Positions 7,426 to 15,824 of a stretch of DNA of 22,841 nt are shown here, piece by piece. Each line of letters begins with the position of its first letter. Position 1 is the first letter of the stretch. The notes under the pieces were generated by a model. It made no database searches and was not told the origin of the DNA. It saw only the letters and a list, made by a program, of their open reading frames with translations. The stretch lies in the IMG/VR virus record IMGVR_UViG_3300026473_000782, positions 1-22,841 of that record. One strand, given 5' to 3'. A program made the translations under genes and the position numbers. The stretch comes from a virus.

Positions 7426-10045
7426 ACGTAACCTATCGATTCGACTGGCTGTCATTGACGGCGGCAAAGTCAAAGCCGAACTGGCAGATGTGGGCGAGGC
7501 CGGAGAGCGATCGCTCAAAAAGATCGAGTCGGCATCGCAGCCTGCCTCTGCTGGTCTGAACCTGCTATCCAAGGCGGCCAACGATGCATTCGTGCGCATG
7601 GAAGACGCAACATCCCGTCTAGGAATGCTGGGCAGTGTTCTCGGTCGTCTTGGTCCCGCCGGGATGATCGTGGGGGCATCCGTTGCTGCGCTCGGCTATG
7701 GCATGCATCAGCTGGTTGTTCCGGTTGCTGAGGTTGGCGAAGAGCTCAACAAGCTTTCTCAGAAAACCGCTGTTTCGGTCGAGGCCTTGTCGGCACTGTT
7801 GTATGCCTCCGAGCTGTCGGACGTGAGTGCTGAGAGTTTGACCAAGGCGCTCAAATTCCTCTCGACTGCCATGTTTGACGCCAAGGTCAAGGGTGGCGAA
7901 GGCAGTGCGGCGCTCAAGGCGTTCGGGGTGTCGGCGCTGGATGCGCAAGGGCAGATTCGACCAACTGAGCAGGTGCTCTTGGATCTGGCGGAGAAATTCG
8001 CAGCCATGCCCGACAGTGCAGAAAAGGCGGCACTCGCTGTCAAACTGTTCGGTAAGAACGGTCTAGACATGATCCCCATGCTCAACCAGGGGCGTGATGG
8101 GCTGACTGAAATGATGGAAGAAGCCAAGCGCCTCGGGCTGGTCATGTCTGCCGATGCAGCACGCGCTGCAGAGGAATTCAACGACAACATGAAGCGCTTG
8201 CACGCGGTCAACGAAGGCGTGCAGCGCCAAATCGGATCCGCGTTGCTGCCGATCCTGGCTGACCTGACGGAGCAGATGTTCCTGGCCAAAACCGAGGCCG
8301 GTGGATTCACGAGCGAGTTGCAGACCATCACGCACAACAGGCAACAGGTTCTGTCCTTTCTCGAGGAGGTCGCGACAGGGCTGGGATTCATTGCCGAGTC
8401 GGCAGTGCTTGCCAAGCGTGTGATCAGCCAGCCGTTTGACAGTCTGCAAGTGGTCGCCAAGGACGTGGAGACCTGGATCAAGACGGACATGCTGCGCTCC
8501 ATGAAGTCCATGGGTTATGACGAGACGCAGATCAATGCCGAAATCGCCAAGTTGCAAGCGGCGCGCGATCGGTTTGTCGAGGCGGCCAACGACCGCTTGA
8601 CGCACCTGACGGACAACCCAGGCTACGTCAACAAGATCGAAAAGTTCTTCGATGAGCAACGTCGTACGGTGCGCGTCATGGGGCAGAAATTTGTCCTGGA
8701 AACAGCAGAGCAAGCTGCACAGGTTCAGAAGATCTATGACGAGTTCTTGCCCAAGATGCCTCGCAAACGACCCAGTGGGTTAGATCTGTCTGGCTTTGAA
8801 AAGAACAACGAAGGCTTGCAATTCCTGAAGCAGTTGGAGCAGCGGGCGCTGCGCGTCACCCAAGGTGAAGGCGCTGAGTTGCGCGCACGGGCCTTGGAGC
8901 TGGAGCGCAAGGGCTATGCAGGTGTTGTCAAGGAAGCGGAGAAGTACATCGAAGCCATCGAGCGGATGGAAAAGCAGAAGGAAGCCGACAAGAAATTCGA
9001 GGAGTACGAGAAGGAGCTGCAAAAGGTCCATCAGATCACCGAGAACTACATCGGCAACAACCGCCTCAAGCAGGAAGAGTTGCAGTTGAAGCGCCAGCTA
9101 CTGGATGTCGGCGAAGTCGAGCGCGCTGCGCTGCAGACCCGCTTCGAAATGGAAAAGGCGGCTGTCATGGCATTGCGCCAGGCCGAGCAAATCAACGACC
9201 CTGGCCTCAAAGCCGAGGCTATCGCTGCGATCAACGATGCTTTGGCGCGGCAGTTGCCGATCGTTGAAGAGCTTGCACGGGCCAATGTGGAATATCAACG
9301 CAGCTTTGACTATGGCCTTCGCAGTTCTCTGCGCACCTACATCGAGGACGCGACCAATGCGGCCAAGCAGGCTGAACGTGCCGTAACCGGTGCGTTCAAG
9401 TCCATGGAGGACGCGATGGTTCAATTTGTGACGACCGGCAAGGTGGACTTCAACAGTCTGGCCAACTCGATCATTGCGGACCTGGTGCGTATCCAGATTC
9501 AAAAAATGATCACCTTGCCTTTGGCCGGGTGGATGAGCGGACTGAACCTGTTTGGTGGTTCAGGCGGCAACGGGTTGGGCGGTGCATTCCCTGCTGGAGC
9601 TACGGACCTGATGTCGGGCGGCACGATGGTGGCGCACACCGGTGCCCTGATTGGCAGCGATGTGCTGGCCACACGCTCTGTCGGGCTGCAGCACTTCGAT
9701 GGCGCTCAGCGGTTTCATACCGGTGGCTTGGTGGCAGGTGAGGTGCCCATCATTGCGCAGCCGGGTGAGGCGGTATTCACGCCGGGCCAGTTGCGCGCCT
9801 TAGGTGGTGCATTGGTAAAAAACAATCCGTCGCCGGTCAAGGTGCTGGTGAATGTGACCAACCATGCCTCGGGCGTGGACGCGAGAGTTCAAACCACCCA
9901 GCAACCCGACGGCAGTACCCGGCTGGATGTGATCGTCGAGCAGATCGAGGCGCGCATGAATCGTTCCATCAACCAGGGCGTGGGCATTGCCCCCACGCTT
10001 GAGCGTCGCTATGGGCTTAACCCAGCGGTAGGAGCTTTGCGATGA
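7418..10045 (+). CDS. Tail tape measure protein (lambda gpH family)
   Basis: An 875-residue mostly helical protein whose length sets that of the tail tube. Residues 1-60 are a short globular start. A Gly/Ala-rich hydrophobic stretch around residues 75-95 resembles the membrane-inserting parts of tape measures. Long Ala/Glu/Lys/Gln-rich helical segments follow, including a highly charged coiled-coil-like section around residues 500-560. The C-terminal region around residues 660-705 has the Phe-Lys-Ser-Met-Glu-Asp-Ala and Lys-Val-Asp-Phe-Asn-Ser-Leu pattern typical of the lambda tape-measure C-terminal domain, followed by Gly-rich loops. The ATG at 7418 overlaps the GT stop. By the rough lambda relation of residues to tail length, a tail a little longer than lambda's (gpH is 853) is expected; this is an estimate. 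Confidence 0.93.
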   Translation: MAERNLSIRLAVIDGGKVKAELADVGEAGERSLKKIESASQPASAGLNLLSKAANDAFVRMEDATSRLGMLGSVLGRLGPAGMIVGASVAALGYGMHQLVVPVAEVGEELNKLSQKTAVSVEALSALLYASELSDVSAESLTKALKFLSTAMFDAKVKGGEGSAALKAFGVSALDAQGQIRPTEQVLLDLAEKFAAMPDSAEKAALAVKLFGKNGLDMIPMLNQGRDGLTEMMEEAKRLGLVMSADAARAAEEFNDNMKRLHAVNEGVQRQIGSALLPILADLTEQMFLAKTEAGGFTSELQTITHNRQQVLSFLEEVATGLGFIAESAVLAKRVISQPFDSLQVVAKDVETWIKTDMLRSMKSMGYDETQINAEIAKLQAARDRFVEAANDRLTHLTDNPGYVNKIEKFFDEQRRTVRVMGQKFVLETAEQAAQVQKIYDEFLPKMPRKRPSGLDLSGFEKNNEGLQFLKQLEQRALRVTQGEGAELRARALELERKGYAGVVKEAEKYIEAIERMEKQKEADKKFEEYEKELQKVHQITENYIGNNRLKQEELQLKRQLLDVGEVERAALQTRFEMEKAAVMALRQAEQINDPGLKAEAIAAINDALARQLPIVEELARANVEYQRSFDYGLRSSLRTYIEDATNAAKQAERAVTGAFKSMEDAMVQFVTTGKVDFNSLANSIIADLVRIQIQKMITLPLAGWMSGLNLFGGSGGNGLGGAFPAGATDLMSGGTMVAHTGALIGSDVLATRSVGLQHFDGAQRFHTGGLVAGEVPIIAQPGEAVFTPGQLRALGGALVKNNPSPVKVLVNVTNHASGVDARVQTTQQPDGSTRLDVIVEQIEARMNRSINQGVGIAPTLERRYGLNPAVGALR

Positions 10046-10542
10046 GTGATGTGACCTTGCCTGTTGGCATCCCTGTTTGGCCGGACACCTTGCCGTTGCC
10101 ACGTATCGAGGGCTATGGGCTGGCCCCGCAATCGAATGCGGTGCGAACGGACATCGATGCCGGGGCGGCTCGGATGCGCTTGCGCTCCACGAGCACGCTT
10201 TATCGGGTGCGCGTTGAGTGGCGTTTCTCGCAGGAGGCGTTTGCCGTTTTTGATGCCTGGTGGATGCATGTCCTCAACCAAGGCGTTCTCTGGTTTGCGA
10301 TGCCCTTGGCGGCTGGCTTGGGTGTTCAGGCGGTGCAGTCCCGCTTCATTGCGCCGTGGGACACCGAGCTGTTGACCGGCAACCGATGGCAAGTCAAAGC
10401 GCAATTGGAAGTGCAGGAATTTCCACGGCTCACAGCCGATGAAACCCAAGTCGCTGCGGTGCTGGGGCCGGATGCCATTGCGCTGGGCGAGCGCCTGCAC
10501 ACCTGGCTCAACCAATCCATGGCGGCGGCTGATTACTGGTAG
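10042..10542 (+). CDS. Minor tail protein, gpM-like position
   Basis: A 166-residue protein starting in an ATGA overlap with the tape measure stop, with TAGGAG upstream as ribosome-binding site. It contains Arg-Met-Arg-Leu-Arg-Ser-Thr-Ser, a strand with Arg-Val-Glu-Trp-Arg-Phe, and an aromatic segment Phe-Asp-Ala-Trp-Trp-Met (about 71-76) followed by a Gly-rich beta region. It ends with a helix and Asp-Tyr-Trp. In lambda the gene after the tape measure is M, a small tail-tip protein that joins the tube to the L/K/I/J tip, and the size and place fit. I do not recognise a specific family motif, so this is assigned by context. The next gene of lambda order (L) is not next here; the fibre region begins instead. 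Confidence 0.6.
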   Translation: MSDVTLPVGIPVWPDTLPLPRIEGYGLAPQSNAVRTDIDAGAARMRLRSTSTLYRVRVEWRFSQEAFAVFDAWWMHVLNQGVLWFAMPLAAGLGVQAVQSRFIAPWDTELLTGNRWQVKAQLEVQEFPRLTADETQVAAVLGPDAIALGERLHTWLNQSMAAADYW

Positions 10543-10563
10543 ATCAATTTAAGGAACCCAATC

Positions 10564-13272
10564 ATGACCCTCAAGACCCGGCTGGATGAAGCTGTGGGAA
10601 CGATCGAGGGGGATGCCCAACTGCTCCATGAGATCGTCCACGGGGATGATCAGACGACCGTGACCACGCAAGGTGGCCAGGTCAAGAGCGTGGCCAACGT
10701 CATACATGGGGTTCAAACCCAACTTGATGCGTCCCGCCAAGATCTGACCAATCAGGTGGCTACGGCCACCCAACAAGCGAGTAATGCTGCTCAATCGGCT
10801 AGCAATGCATCGACATCGGCCACAACAGCCAGTACCAAGGCAAGTGCGGCCAGTGATTCTGCAACCAGTGCGGCAAGTTCTGCGACGGCTGCGGCGTCTT
10901 CGGCAACCACGGCCAGTACCAAAGCCAGTGATGCCAGCAGCAGCAAAACGGCAGCGGCCACCTCTGCAACCAATGCGGCCACCAGTGCCACCAATGCAGC
11001 GAGCTCGGCAACAGCGGCGGCAGCCTCGGCCACCACCGCGACGCAAAAGGCCAGCGATGCGGCCACCAGTGCCAGTTCGGCGGCGAGCTCCGCCTCCACG
11101 GCCAGCAGTAAGGCAACAGATGCACAGACCGCTTTGGCGTCGGCTCAGTCGCAGGCTTCGTTGGCGTCTGACTGGGCGCAAAAAACCGCTGCAACCGTTG
11201 ACGGCACTGGGTATTCGGCGAAGTATTGGGCCGGTCAGGCAGCCAACTCGGCAGCAGTGGTGACCACCAATACGGTGATTCCGGCTGATGTGTTTGCAGG
11301 GGATGGCGTCAAGACGGATTTCACCCTCAGCCATCCCGTGGCCTATCCGGGTGCTGTGTTGGTGACGGTGGCTGGAGTTCCTCAAGCACCGATAGATTCG
11401 TACTCGGTCCCCGCAAGTACGACCCTGCGCTTTGTGTCCGCACCGGCAACAGGTGTGGGCATCAGTGTTCGGTATCTCGACAAGGAGGCTCAATCTGGCG
11501 CAGCGTCTGCACAGGAGTGGGCCACCAAAACCGGCGGTGTGGTCTCCGGCTCGACGGAATATTCGGCCAAGTACCACGCCCAGGCAGCTGCTGCGAGTGC
11601 CACTTCGGCATCGTCGTCTGCGACGGCGGCATCTGGAAGTGCGACATCGGCAGCAGGCTCCGCAACCACGGCCACGACCAAGGCTGCCGATGCAGGGACG
11701 TCGGCCACCAATGCGGCAACTTCAGCCACCACAGCCAGCACCAAGGCCAGCGACGCTGCGACATCGGCGACCAATGCTGCCAACAGTGCCAGTGGTGCAT
11801 CTGCCTCTGCAACAATAGCAACGGCTAAGGCCACCGATGCAAACAGCAGCGCAACAGCTGCAGCAAGTTCGGCCAGCAGTGCATCTGGCAGTGCCATTCT
11901 GGCGCAGGATTGGGCGACCAAAACGACAGCCCCCGTCAGCGGCAGCGACTATTCGGCCAAGTATTACGCCCAGTCGATCTCTGCTTCAGCATCAACCGCC
12001 ACGCAAAAGGCAACGGATGCGGCGGCCAGTGCGACGGCTGCGGCTGGTTCAGCAAGTACCGCCTCGACCAAAGCCTCGGATGCCGCAACGTCGGCGACCA
12101 ATGCAGCGACTTCTGCCAGTACCGCCAGTACGCAGGCGGCTGCAGCGGCAACCTCAGCCACGAATGCGGCGAGCTCCGCTACTGCAGCGGCAGGTTCGGC
12201 CACCACCGCAAGTGGCAAAGCGACGGACGCAGCCAACAGTGCCACAGCGGCAGCAACCTCGGCCAGCAACGCCAGCACGAGTGCCACCAATGCAGCAACT
12301 TCGGCCACGTCGGCAGCTGGGGCAGCCACAACGGCAACGACTAAAGCTGGGGATGCAACGGCGAGTGCAACTTCCGCTGCTAATTCGGCGACTGCGGCGG
12401 CAGGCAGTGCCACAAGCGCAGCAGGGTCGTTGACGGCATCGCAGGCGCAAGCAACACTGGCTTCTGATTGGGCGCAAAAGACCACCGGTACGGTCGACGG
12501 CAGTGGTTACTCAGCCAAATACTGGGCGGGGCAAGCGGCAGGATCGGCAGCAGCGGTGACGGCCAATACGGTCATTCCCGCCGATGTGTTCACCGGCGAT
12601 GGCGTGAAGACGGATTTCACAATCAGTCGGCCCGTTGGATATCCCGGAGCACTGATGGTGACGGTTGCCGGGGTGCCTCAAGCACCCTTGGATGCCTACA
12701 CCACACCAGCCACGACAACACTCAGATTCAGTTCGGCTCCTGCCAATGGCGTCGTGATCAGCGTGCGCTACCTGGACAAGGAAGCGCAGTCTGGCGCAGC
12801 CGCAGCCGAGGAATGGGCGAACAAGACGTCGGGACCTGTTTCAGGATCGACCGAGTATTCGGCCAAGTACTACGCACAGTCCATCGCTGCAAGTGCGGCG
12901 ACGGCCAGTCAGCAAGCAACCAGTGCCGCGAATTCGGCTGCGGCGTCGGCTGGCAGTGCGACCGCATCGGCGAACTCTGCGACAGCATCAGCAACATCTG
13001 CCACCCAAGCTCAGAGCTACATGAGTCAGGCGCAGGGGTATGCCGCTGCAGCGGGCGGCTCCAGCGTCGCTCCACAGGTCTTTACAGGCAATGGTTCGGC
13101 TACTGACTTCAGTCTGAGCACTGCAGCGTCCAGCGTCCACAAATTGATCGTGACGGTCAATTACGTGGTGCAGGACTCACTCGATGCCTACGTCCTGGTC
13201 AATTCCGGGGCGACTTTGCGATTCACATCAGCACCAGCCGCCAGCGCGCGGATTGTGGTGCGTTACATCTAA
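10564..13272 (+). CDS. Long side tail fibre, Ala/Ser/Thr repeat protein with duplicated beta modules
   Basis: A 902-residue protein beginning after AAGGA. Residues 1-65 form a polar attachment domain with many Gln/Asp, the type seen at the base of lambda-like side fibres. The rest is dominated by Ala-Ser-Ala-Thr-rich repeats of the form Ala-Thr-Ser-Ala-x-x-Ala, typical of fibre shafts. They are interrupted by three copies of a beta-rich module with Thr-Asp-Phe-Thr/Ser-(Leu/Ile)-Ser and a final Val-Arg-Tyr: about residues 237-305, 669-737 and 836-902. Five Trp-Ala-x-Lys-Thr ... Tyr-Ser-Ala-Lys-Tyr motifs are scattered between. The shaft is likely a trimer. The final module ends the protein, so receptor binding probably relies on the following fibre-tip protein. 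Function by analogy with lambda Stf; receptor unknown. Confidence 0.9.
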   Translation: MTLKTRLDEAVGTIEGDAQLLHEIVHGDDQTTVTTQGGQVKSVANVIHGVQTQLDASRQDLTNQVATATQQASNAAQSASNASTSATTASTKASAASDSATSAASSATAAASSATTASTKASDASSSKTAAATSATNAATSATNAASSATAAAASATTATQKASDAATSASSAASSASTASSKATDAQTALASAQSQASLASDWAQKTAATVDGTGYSAKYWAGQAANSAAVVTTNTVIPADVFAGDGVKTDFTLSHPVAYPGAVLVTVAGVPQAPIDSYSVPASTTLRFVSAPATGVGISVRYLDKEAQSGAASAQEWATKTGGVVSGSTEYSAKYHAQAAAASATSASSSATAASGSATSAAGSATTATTKAADAGTSATNAATSATTASTKASDAATSATNAANSASGASASATIATAKATDANSSATAAASSASSASGSAILAQDWATKTTAPVSGSDYSAKYYAQSISASASTATQKATDAAASATAAAGSASTASTKASDAATSATNAATSASTASTQAAAAATSATNAASSATAAAGSATTASGKATDAANSATAAATSASNASTSATNAATSATSAAGAATTATTKAGDATASATSAANSATAAAGSATSAAGSLTASQAQATLASDWAQKTTGTVDGSGYSAKYWAGQAAGSAAAVTANTVIPADVFTGDGVKTDFTISRPVGYPGALMVTVAGVPQAPLDAYTTPATTTLRFSSAPANGVVISVRYLDKEAQSGAAAAEEWANKTSGPVSGSTEYSAKYYAQSIAASAATASQQATSAANSAAASAGSATASANSATASATSATQAQSYMSQAQGYAAAAGGSSVAPQVFTGNGSATDFSLSTAASSVHKLIVTVNYVVQDSLDAYVLVNSGATLRFTSAPAASARIVVRYI
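11161..11583 (+). repeat. Direct duplication, copy 1, inside fibre gene
   Basis: This stretch and 12457-12879 encode the same Trp-motif plus beta-module block, and are collinear at a fixed offset of 1296 bases (432 codons) with no insertion or deletion visible between them. They differ mainly at third positions and a few replaced residues, which points to an old internal duplication with continued selection. Confidence 0.85.
12457..12879 (+). repeat. Direct duplication, copy 2, inside fibre gene
   Basis: Second copy of the block at 11161-11583, offset 1296 bases. Shared landmarks include the Asn-Thr-Val-Ile-Pro-Ala-Asp-Val-Phe start of the beta module and the Leu-Asp-Lys-Glu-Ala-Gln-Ser-Gly-Ala segment that follows it. 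A third, partial and more divergent beta module without this linker lies at 13072-13269. Confidence 0.85.
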
Positions 13273-13284
13273 CTAGGAGAAATC

Positions 13285-13839
13285 ATGGCGATTACGCGCA
13301 TCCCCAAAGCGGGGCTGGATGATGCCTTGCAGAACGAAATCAATGGCAAGTTGGACAAGGCCGGTGGAACCATGACGGGCTCCATCACGATGACCAATGG
13401 AGCCTTGTTCAAGAGCAGCGTCACAAGTGATGACGCTCGAAATACGGGCTACAAGATGGCCGACGGGCAGGACATCGGAGAGATGAATCGCTCAAGTCAG
13501 TACTACGACGACCGGGCCACCAACTGCAATGGATATCTGCCTAATGGCAACTGCGCCAGTAACGGGTACTGGAATCCACCCAATGGCAATTGGTGGACTT
13601 GGGGAGTGAGCGGCGTGCCGACAGGAAACTGTGCCAACTGGGGCAGCTATGACGGTGCAGGCGGCACCTCTCAGGTCTTCAACGCGGTGTCGGTCGGATT
13701 CAACTACGACGGGTACTACGAAGCCGCCAATGAGATCGGTGGTTCTGAATACCACCGTTGGTATCGCAATTGCAACTGTGGGGCGTTCAACTGCCGAACC
13801 AATTGCAATTGCAACTGTGCCTGTTGCGGCTGCTGCTGA
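13285..13839 (+). CDS. Fibre-tip-like protein with Asn-Cys-rich C-terminal tail; candidate substrate of a modification system
   Basis: A 184-residue protein that starts after AGGAGA. Residues 1-50 resemble the short repeats of tail fibres, with Lys-Leu-Asp-Lys-Ala-Gly-Gly-Thr-Met-Thr-Gly at 22-32, common in T4 gp37/short-fibre-like proteins. Residues 78-125 are Asn/Gly/Trp-rich (Trp 96, 103, 104, 106, 119). The last 22 residues (163-184) hold ten cysteines, alternating with Asn as Asn-Cys-Asn-Cys then ending Ala-Cys-Cys-Gly-Cys-Cys. In total there are 13 Cys, nine of them directly preceded by Asn (81, 90, 116, 163, 165, 170, 174, 176, 178). I know no fibre family with this tail. Position just before the beta-rich protein and the oxygenase/radical SAM genes makes it the best candidate substrate. 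A metal-binding tip is an alternative. The tail has no visible peptidase site, and nothing suggests export. Confidence 0.8.
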   Translation: MAITRIPKAGLDDALQNEINGKLDKAGGTMTGSITMTNGALFKSSVTSDDARNTGYKMADGQDIGEMNRSSQYYDDRATNCNGYLPNGNCASNGYWNPPNGNWWTWGVSGVPTGNCANWGSYDGAGGTSQVFNAVSVGFNYDGYYEAANEIGGSEYHRWYRNCNCGAFNCRTNCNCNCACCGCC

Positions 13840-13848
13840 GGAGATGCG

Positions 13849-14682
13849 ATGAAAGTCTATATCACCCGTCCCCCGGCCTATGCAAGCTCGCCAGATCACG
13901 TGGTTCGTGTCTTGGTCGATGCGCCAAAGCAACGCGTTGGTGTTGAGATGTGCATTGTTTTTTCACCCAATCCCAGCGAACCAGTGCCAGATGATGGGAG
14001 CGTTGTGCAAAGCGGTGACAAGTTCTACAAGGTCATCGCTGCCAGCGAGTTTGACTATGAGCTGCTCAAAAGAAGTACGGGGTGGGCGGATCGTCAAGCC
14101 TGGCATCTGACATTCCGTTGGGATGTCCGGTCGTTCACTGATCCGATCCCGCTCTACACCTATTCCATGGCCACCAAGATGTCGGCCCCAGAGTTGTCCC
14201 GAACGACTTACCAAAACAATCTGTCGGTGGGCTTTGTGGTTCCGTTCTCGGACTCGGCCTTTGAAGACTGTGCTGTGACCGTGAACATCAACCCCGATGT
14301 GAACAAAGGCGATTGTGTGGTGATGGGCGTGGACGCCTCGGAAATCGAACGTACCGACTATTCGGCGAGTGCCCAGGTACGGGAGTTGATCTTGTTGCCT
14401 GGTGTCCAGATATCAGCGCCAACGAGCTGTACACCTGACGGCCAGGTCAACGTCCAGGTGCAAGTGCTTGATGCAAATGACATGCCTATTGAGCACGATG
14501 CTGAAATCTTTCTTGAGGCGGTCAATGGCTACCTTCCAAAGACCCGCATCAAAACAGTCAACGGCCAGGCAAGTGTCCCTTTCATGGCCTTGGGCCTTGT
14601 GGCAGGAGATTCAGCACGGGTCAAAGCCGGTTTCAAATATTTCAGTGGTGCTTCTGATGTCTCCATCCAGATCCATGACTAA
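13849..14682 (+). CDS. Beta-rich tail-associated protein with C-terminal Ig-like domain, unknown function
   Basis: A 277-residue protein of predicted beta character, start after GAGGAG. Residues 1-185 are of unknown fold, with Trp/Tyr-containing strands and a Val-Gly-Phe-Val-Val-Pro-Phe strand near 126-132. Residues 185-277 look like an Ig-like (bacterial Big/invasin type) domain: Ile-Ser-Ala-Pro-Thr-Ser-Cys-Thr-Pro-Asp-Gly at the start, alternating Val/Ile strands, then Val-Asn-Gly-Gln-Ala-Ser-Val-Pro-Phe and Ala-Gly-Asp-Ser-Ala-Arg-Val-Lys-Ala. Ig-like domains are common on phage surface proteins, where they may help bind to carbohydrates. Its place between the Cys-rich tip and the oxygenases suggests it is either a second structural tip component or a partner of the modification genes. 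No catalytic motif is seen. Its stop overlaps the next start by eight bases. Confidence 0.75.
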   Translation: MKVYITRPPAYASSPDHVVRVLVDAPKQRVGVEMCIVFSPNPSEPVPDDGSVVQSGDKFYKVIAASEFDYELLKRSTGWADRQAWHLTFRWDVRSFTDPIPLYTYSMATKMSAPELSRTTYQNNLSVGFVVPFSDSAFEDCAVTVNINPDVNKGDCVVMGVDASEIERTDYSASAQVRELILLPGVQISAPTSCTPDGQVNVQVQVLDANDMPIEHDAEIFLEAVNGYLPKTRIKTVNGQASVPFMALGLVAGDSARVKAGFKYFSGASDVSIQIHD

Positions 14683-15283
14683 GGAGCTGTTTGGAGCAAG
14701 GGTATATGTCGGTCTCCATCCATTTCCAGATGACGTGATGCTGGAGATGCGCAAACGGGCGCTGGCTTTACACGAGAGCATTAATCCTCATGGCATGCCA
14801 TGGTCTCGATGCACACGGGAGAGTTTGCATGTCGTCGAACCATTTCAGCAGGTTACGGAATTGATCGAGCATGTGGTCGAGACTGAGTACGGATGCAGTG
14901 TGAGCCACCTGACTGGACGAGAAGTGGTCATACAGAAAGGGCAATGCCTGCCGCTGCACTGTGAGGACACCGATCTGTCAGCGGTATTCGTGCTGAGTAC
15001 TGAAGCCAGGGCGAATCCTGAGCGCAGTGATTACTCCGGCGCATTCGTTTTGGTCAATCCGAGTGGAGCGTTTGGATTCAAGCGCCTGCCATGGGAGGGG
15101 CTGAGATCGGAACTGATTTATCCGGCAGCAGGAATGCTGTTGATTTTCCCGAGCTACCTGGCTCACCACACTCACCCCTACAACGCACAGGAGCCAGCGG
15201 TTGAGTTGCACTTCGAACTCAACGTGGTCGACAACCATGCCCATCAACGTTTACGACAACCCAGTTTCCCCCGAACTCTGTGA
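14675..15283 (+). CDS. 2-oxoglutarate/Fe(II) oxygenase-like protein 1
   Basis: A 202-residue protein from the ATG at 14675, which overlaps the preceding stop by 8 bases; an in-frame ATG at 14657 is a second option. The second half shows a double-stranded beta-helix signature of the 2OG/Fe(II) oxygenase superfamily: a Leu-Pro-Leu-His-Cys-Glu-Asp (92-98), then Leu-Ser-Ala-Val-Phe-Val-Leu (101-107), a Gly-Ala-Phe-Val-Leu-Val-Asn-Pro strand, a Pro-Ala-Ala-Gly-Met-Leu-Leu-Ile-Phe-Pro turn (150-159), and His164/His165. Candidate metal ligands are His95, Glu97 and a His of 164-167. The 2OG-binding Arg expected near residue 176 is not obvious (Val/Glu there), so activity is uncertain. If active, it would hydroxylate or oxidise a protein side chain. 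Its last 47 bases overlap the next gene. Confidence 0.7.
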   Translation: MTKELFGARVYVGLHPFPDDVMLEMRKRALALHESINPHGMPWSRCTRESLHVVEPFQQVTELIEHVVETEYGCSVSHLTGREVVIQKGQCLPLHCEDTDLSAVFVLSTEARANPERSDYSGAFVLVNPSGAFGFKRLPWEGLRSELIYPAAGMLLIFPSYLAHHTHPYNAQEPAVELHFELNVVDNHAHQRLRQPSFPRTL

Positions 15284-15824
15284 AGCAACGCGAGCCTGGC
15301 TTTTGTCGCAAAGCCCCATCTTCGGATGGCGAGCACACGCGAATGCACCAGGCGTGTTCTGGCATCGAAATTTCGTGTTGCCAGGAATACATCAACACCA
15401 CTATGACGATGATGCTTGGAATTCTGAGCTGAGTTACGAGGCCTTTTGTGCGTCGAAAAGCCCCTTGGCTGAGGTTGCCGAGATCGTTCGCCAGCAGCAC
15501 TTTGGCGGAGAGTCCTTCACTCGGATCTGGGCTAACTTTCAGTCCTTTGGTGACGAGTCAGCATTTCACAGGGACTTCCCTGTGCAGTACGCACGGACTG
15601 CCCGCACAGCCGTTTGGTATCCAATGATGAACTGGGAGAGGGATTGGGGTGGTGATTTCATCACTCTCTCGGATGACGGAGAGGTCGATGCCTGCACATT
15701 GATTAAACCCAATCGACTGGTGGTGTTTAACGGGACGCAAACGCATGCAGCTCGTCCAATTTCTCGCTACTGCAGCGAACTGCGAATAGCAGTTTCATTC
15801 GGATGTGAGGTGATCAATGCTTGA
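15237..15824 (+). CDS. 2-oxoglutarate/Fe(II) oxygenase 2, prolyl-4-hydroxylase-like
   Basis: A 195-residue protein of the P4H-like 2OG/Fe(II) dioxygenase family, the clearest of the three. The His-x-Asp is His111-Arg-Asp113, the distal His is His170 (in Asn-Gly-Thr-Gln-Thr-His-Ala), and the 2OG-binding Arg is Arg183, 13 residues on (Glu-Leu-Arg-Ile-Ala-Val-Ser-Phe). A Trp-Gly-Gly-Asp-Phe (138-142) sits in the usual fold position. Such enzymes hydroxylate Pro, Asn, Asp or other side chains of proteins using O2 and 2-oxoglutarate. I choose the ATG at 15237 over an in-frame ATG at 15201; both lie inside the preceding gene, so the two overlap. Substrate is unknown; the Asn-Cys tail of the 13285 protein is the inferred target. 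The end overlaps the next gene by eight bases. Confidence 0.88.
   Translation: MPINVYDNPVSPELCEATRAWLLSQSPIFGWRAHANAPGVFWHRNFVLPGIHQHHYDDDAWNSELSYEAFCASKSPLAEVAEIVRQQHFGGESFTRIWANFQSFGDESAFHRDFPVQYARTARTAVWYPMMNWERDWGGDFITLSDDGEVDACTLIKPNRLVVFNGTQTHAARPISRYCSELRIAVSFGCEVINA

Noticed and set aside
11964-12485. Ala/Val-rich minus-strand frame within the fibre gene
   Set aside because: Mirror of the Ala/Ser/Thr repeat; low-complexity antisense shadow with no start site.
10760-13040. Repeats read as a CRISPR array or satellite DNA
   Set aside because: The repetition is at the codon level (Ala/Ser/Thr) within one open frame, with no fixed-length repeat-spacer pattern.
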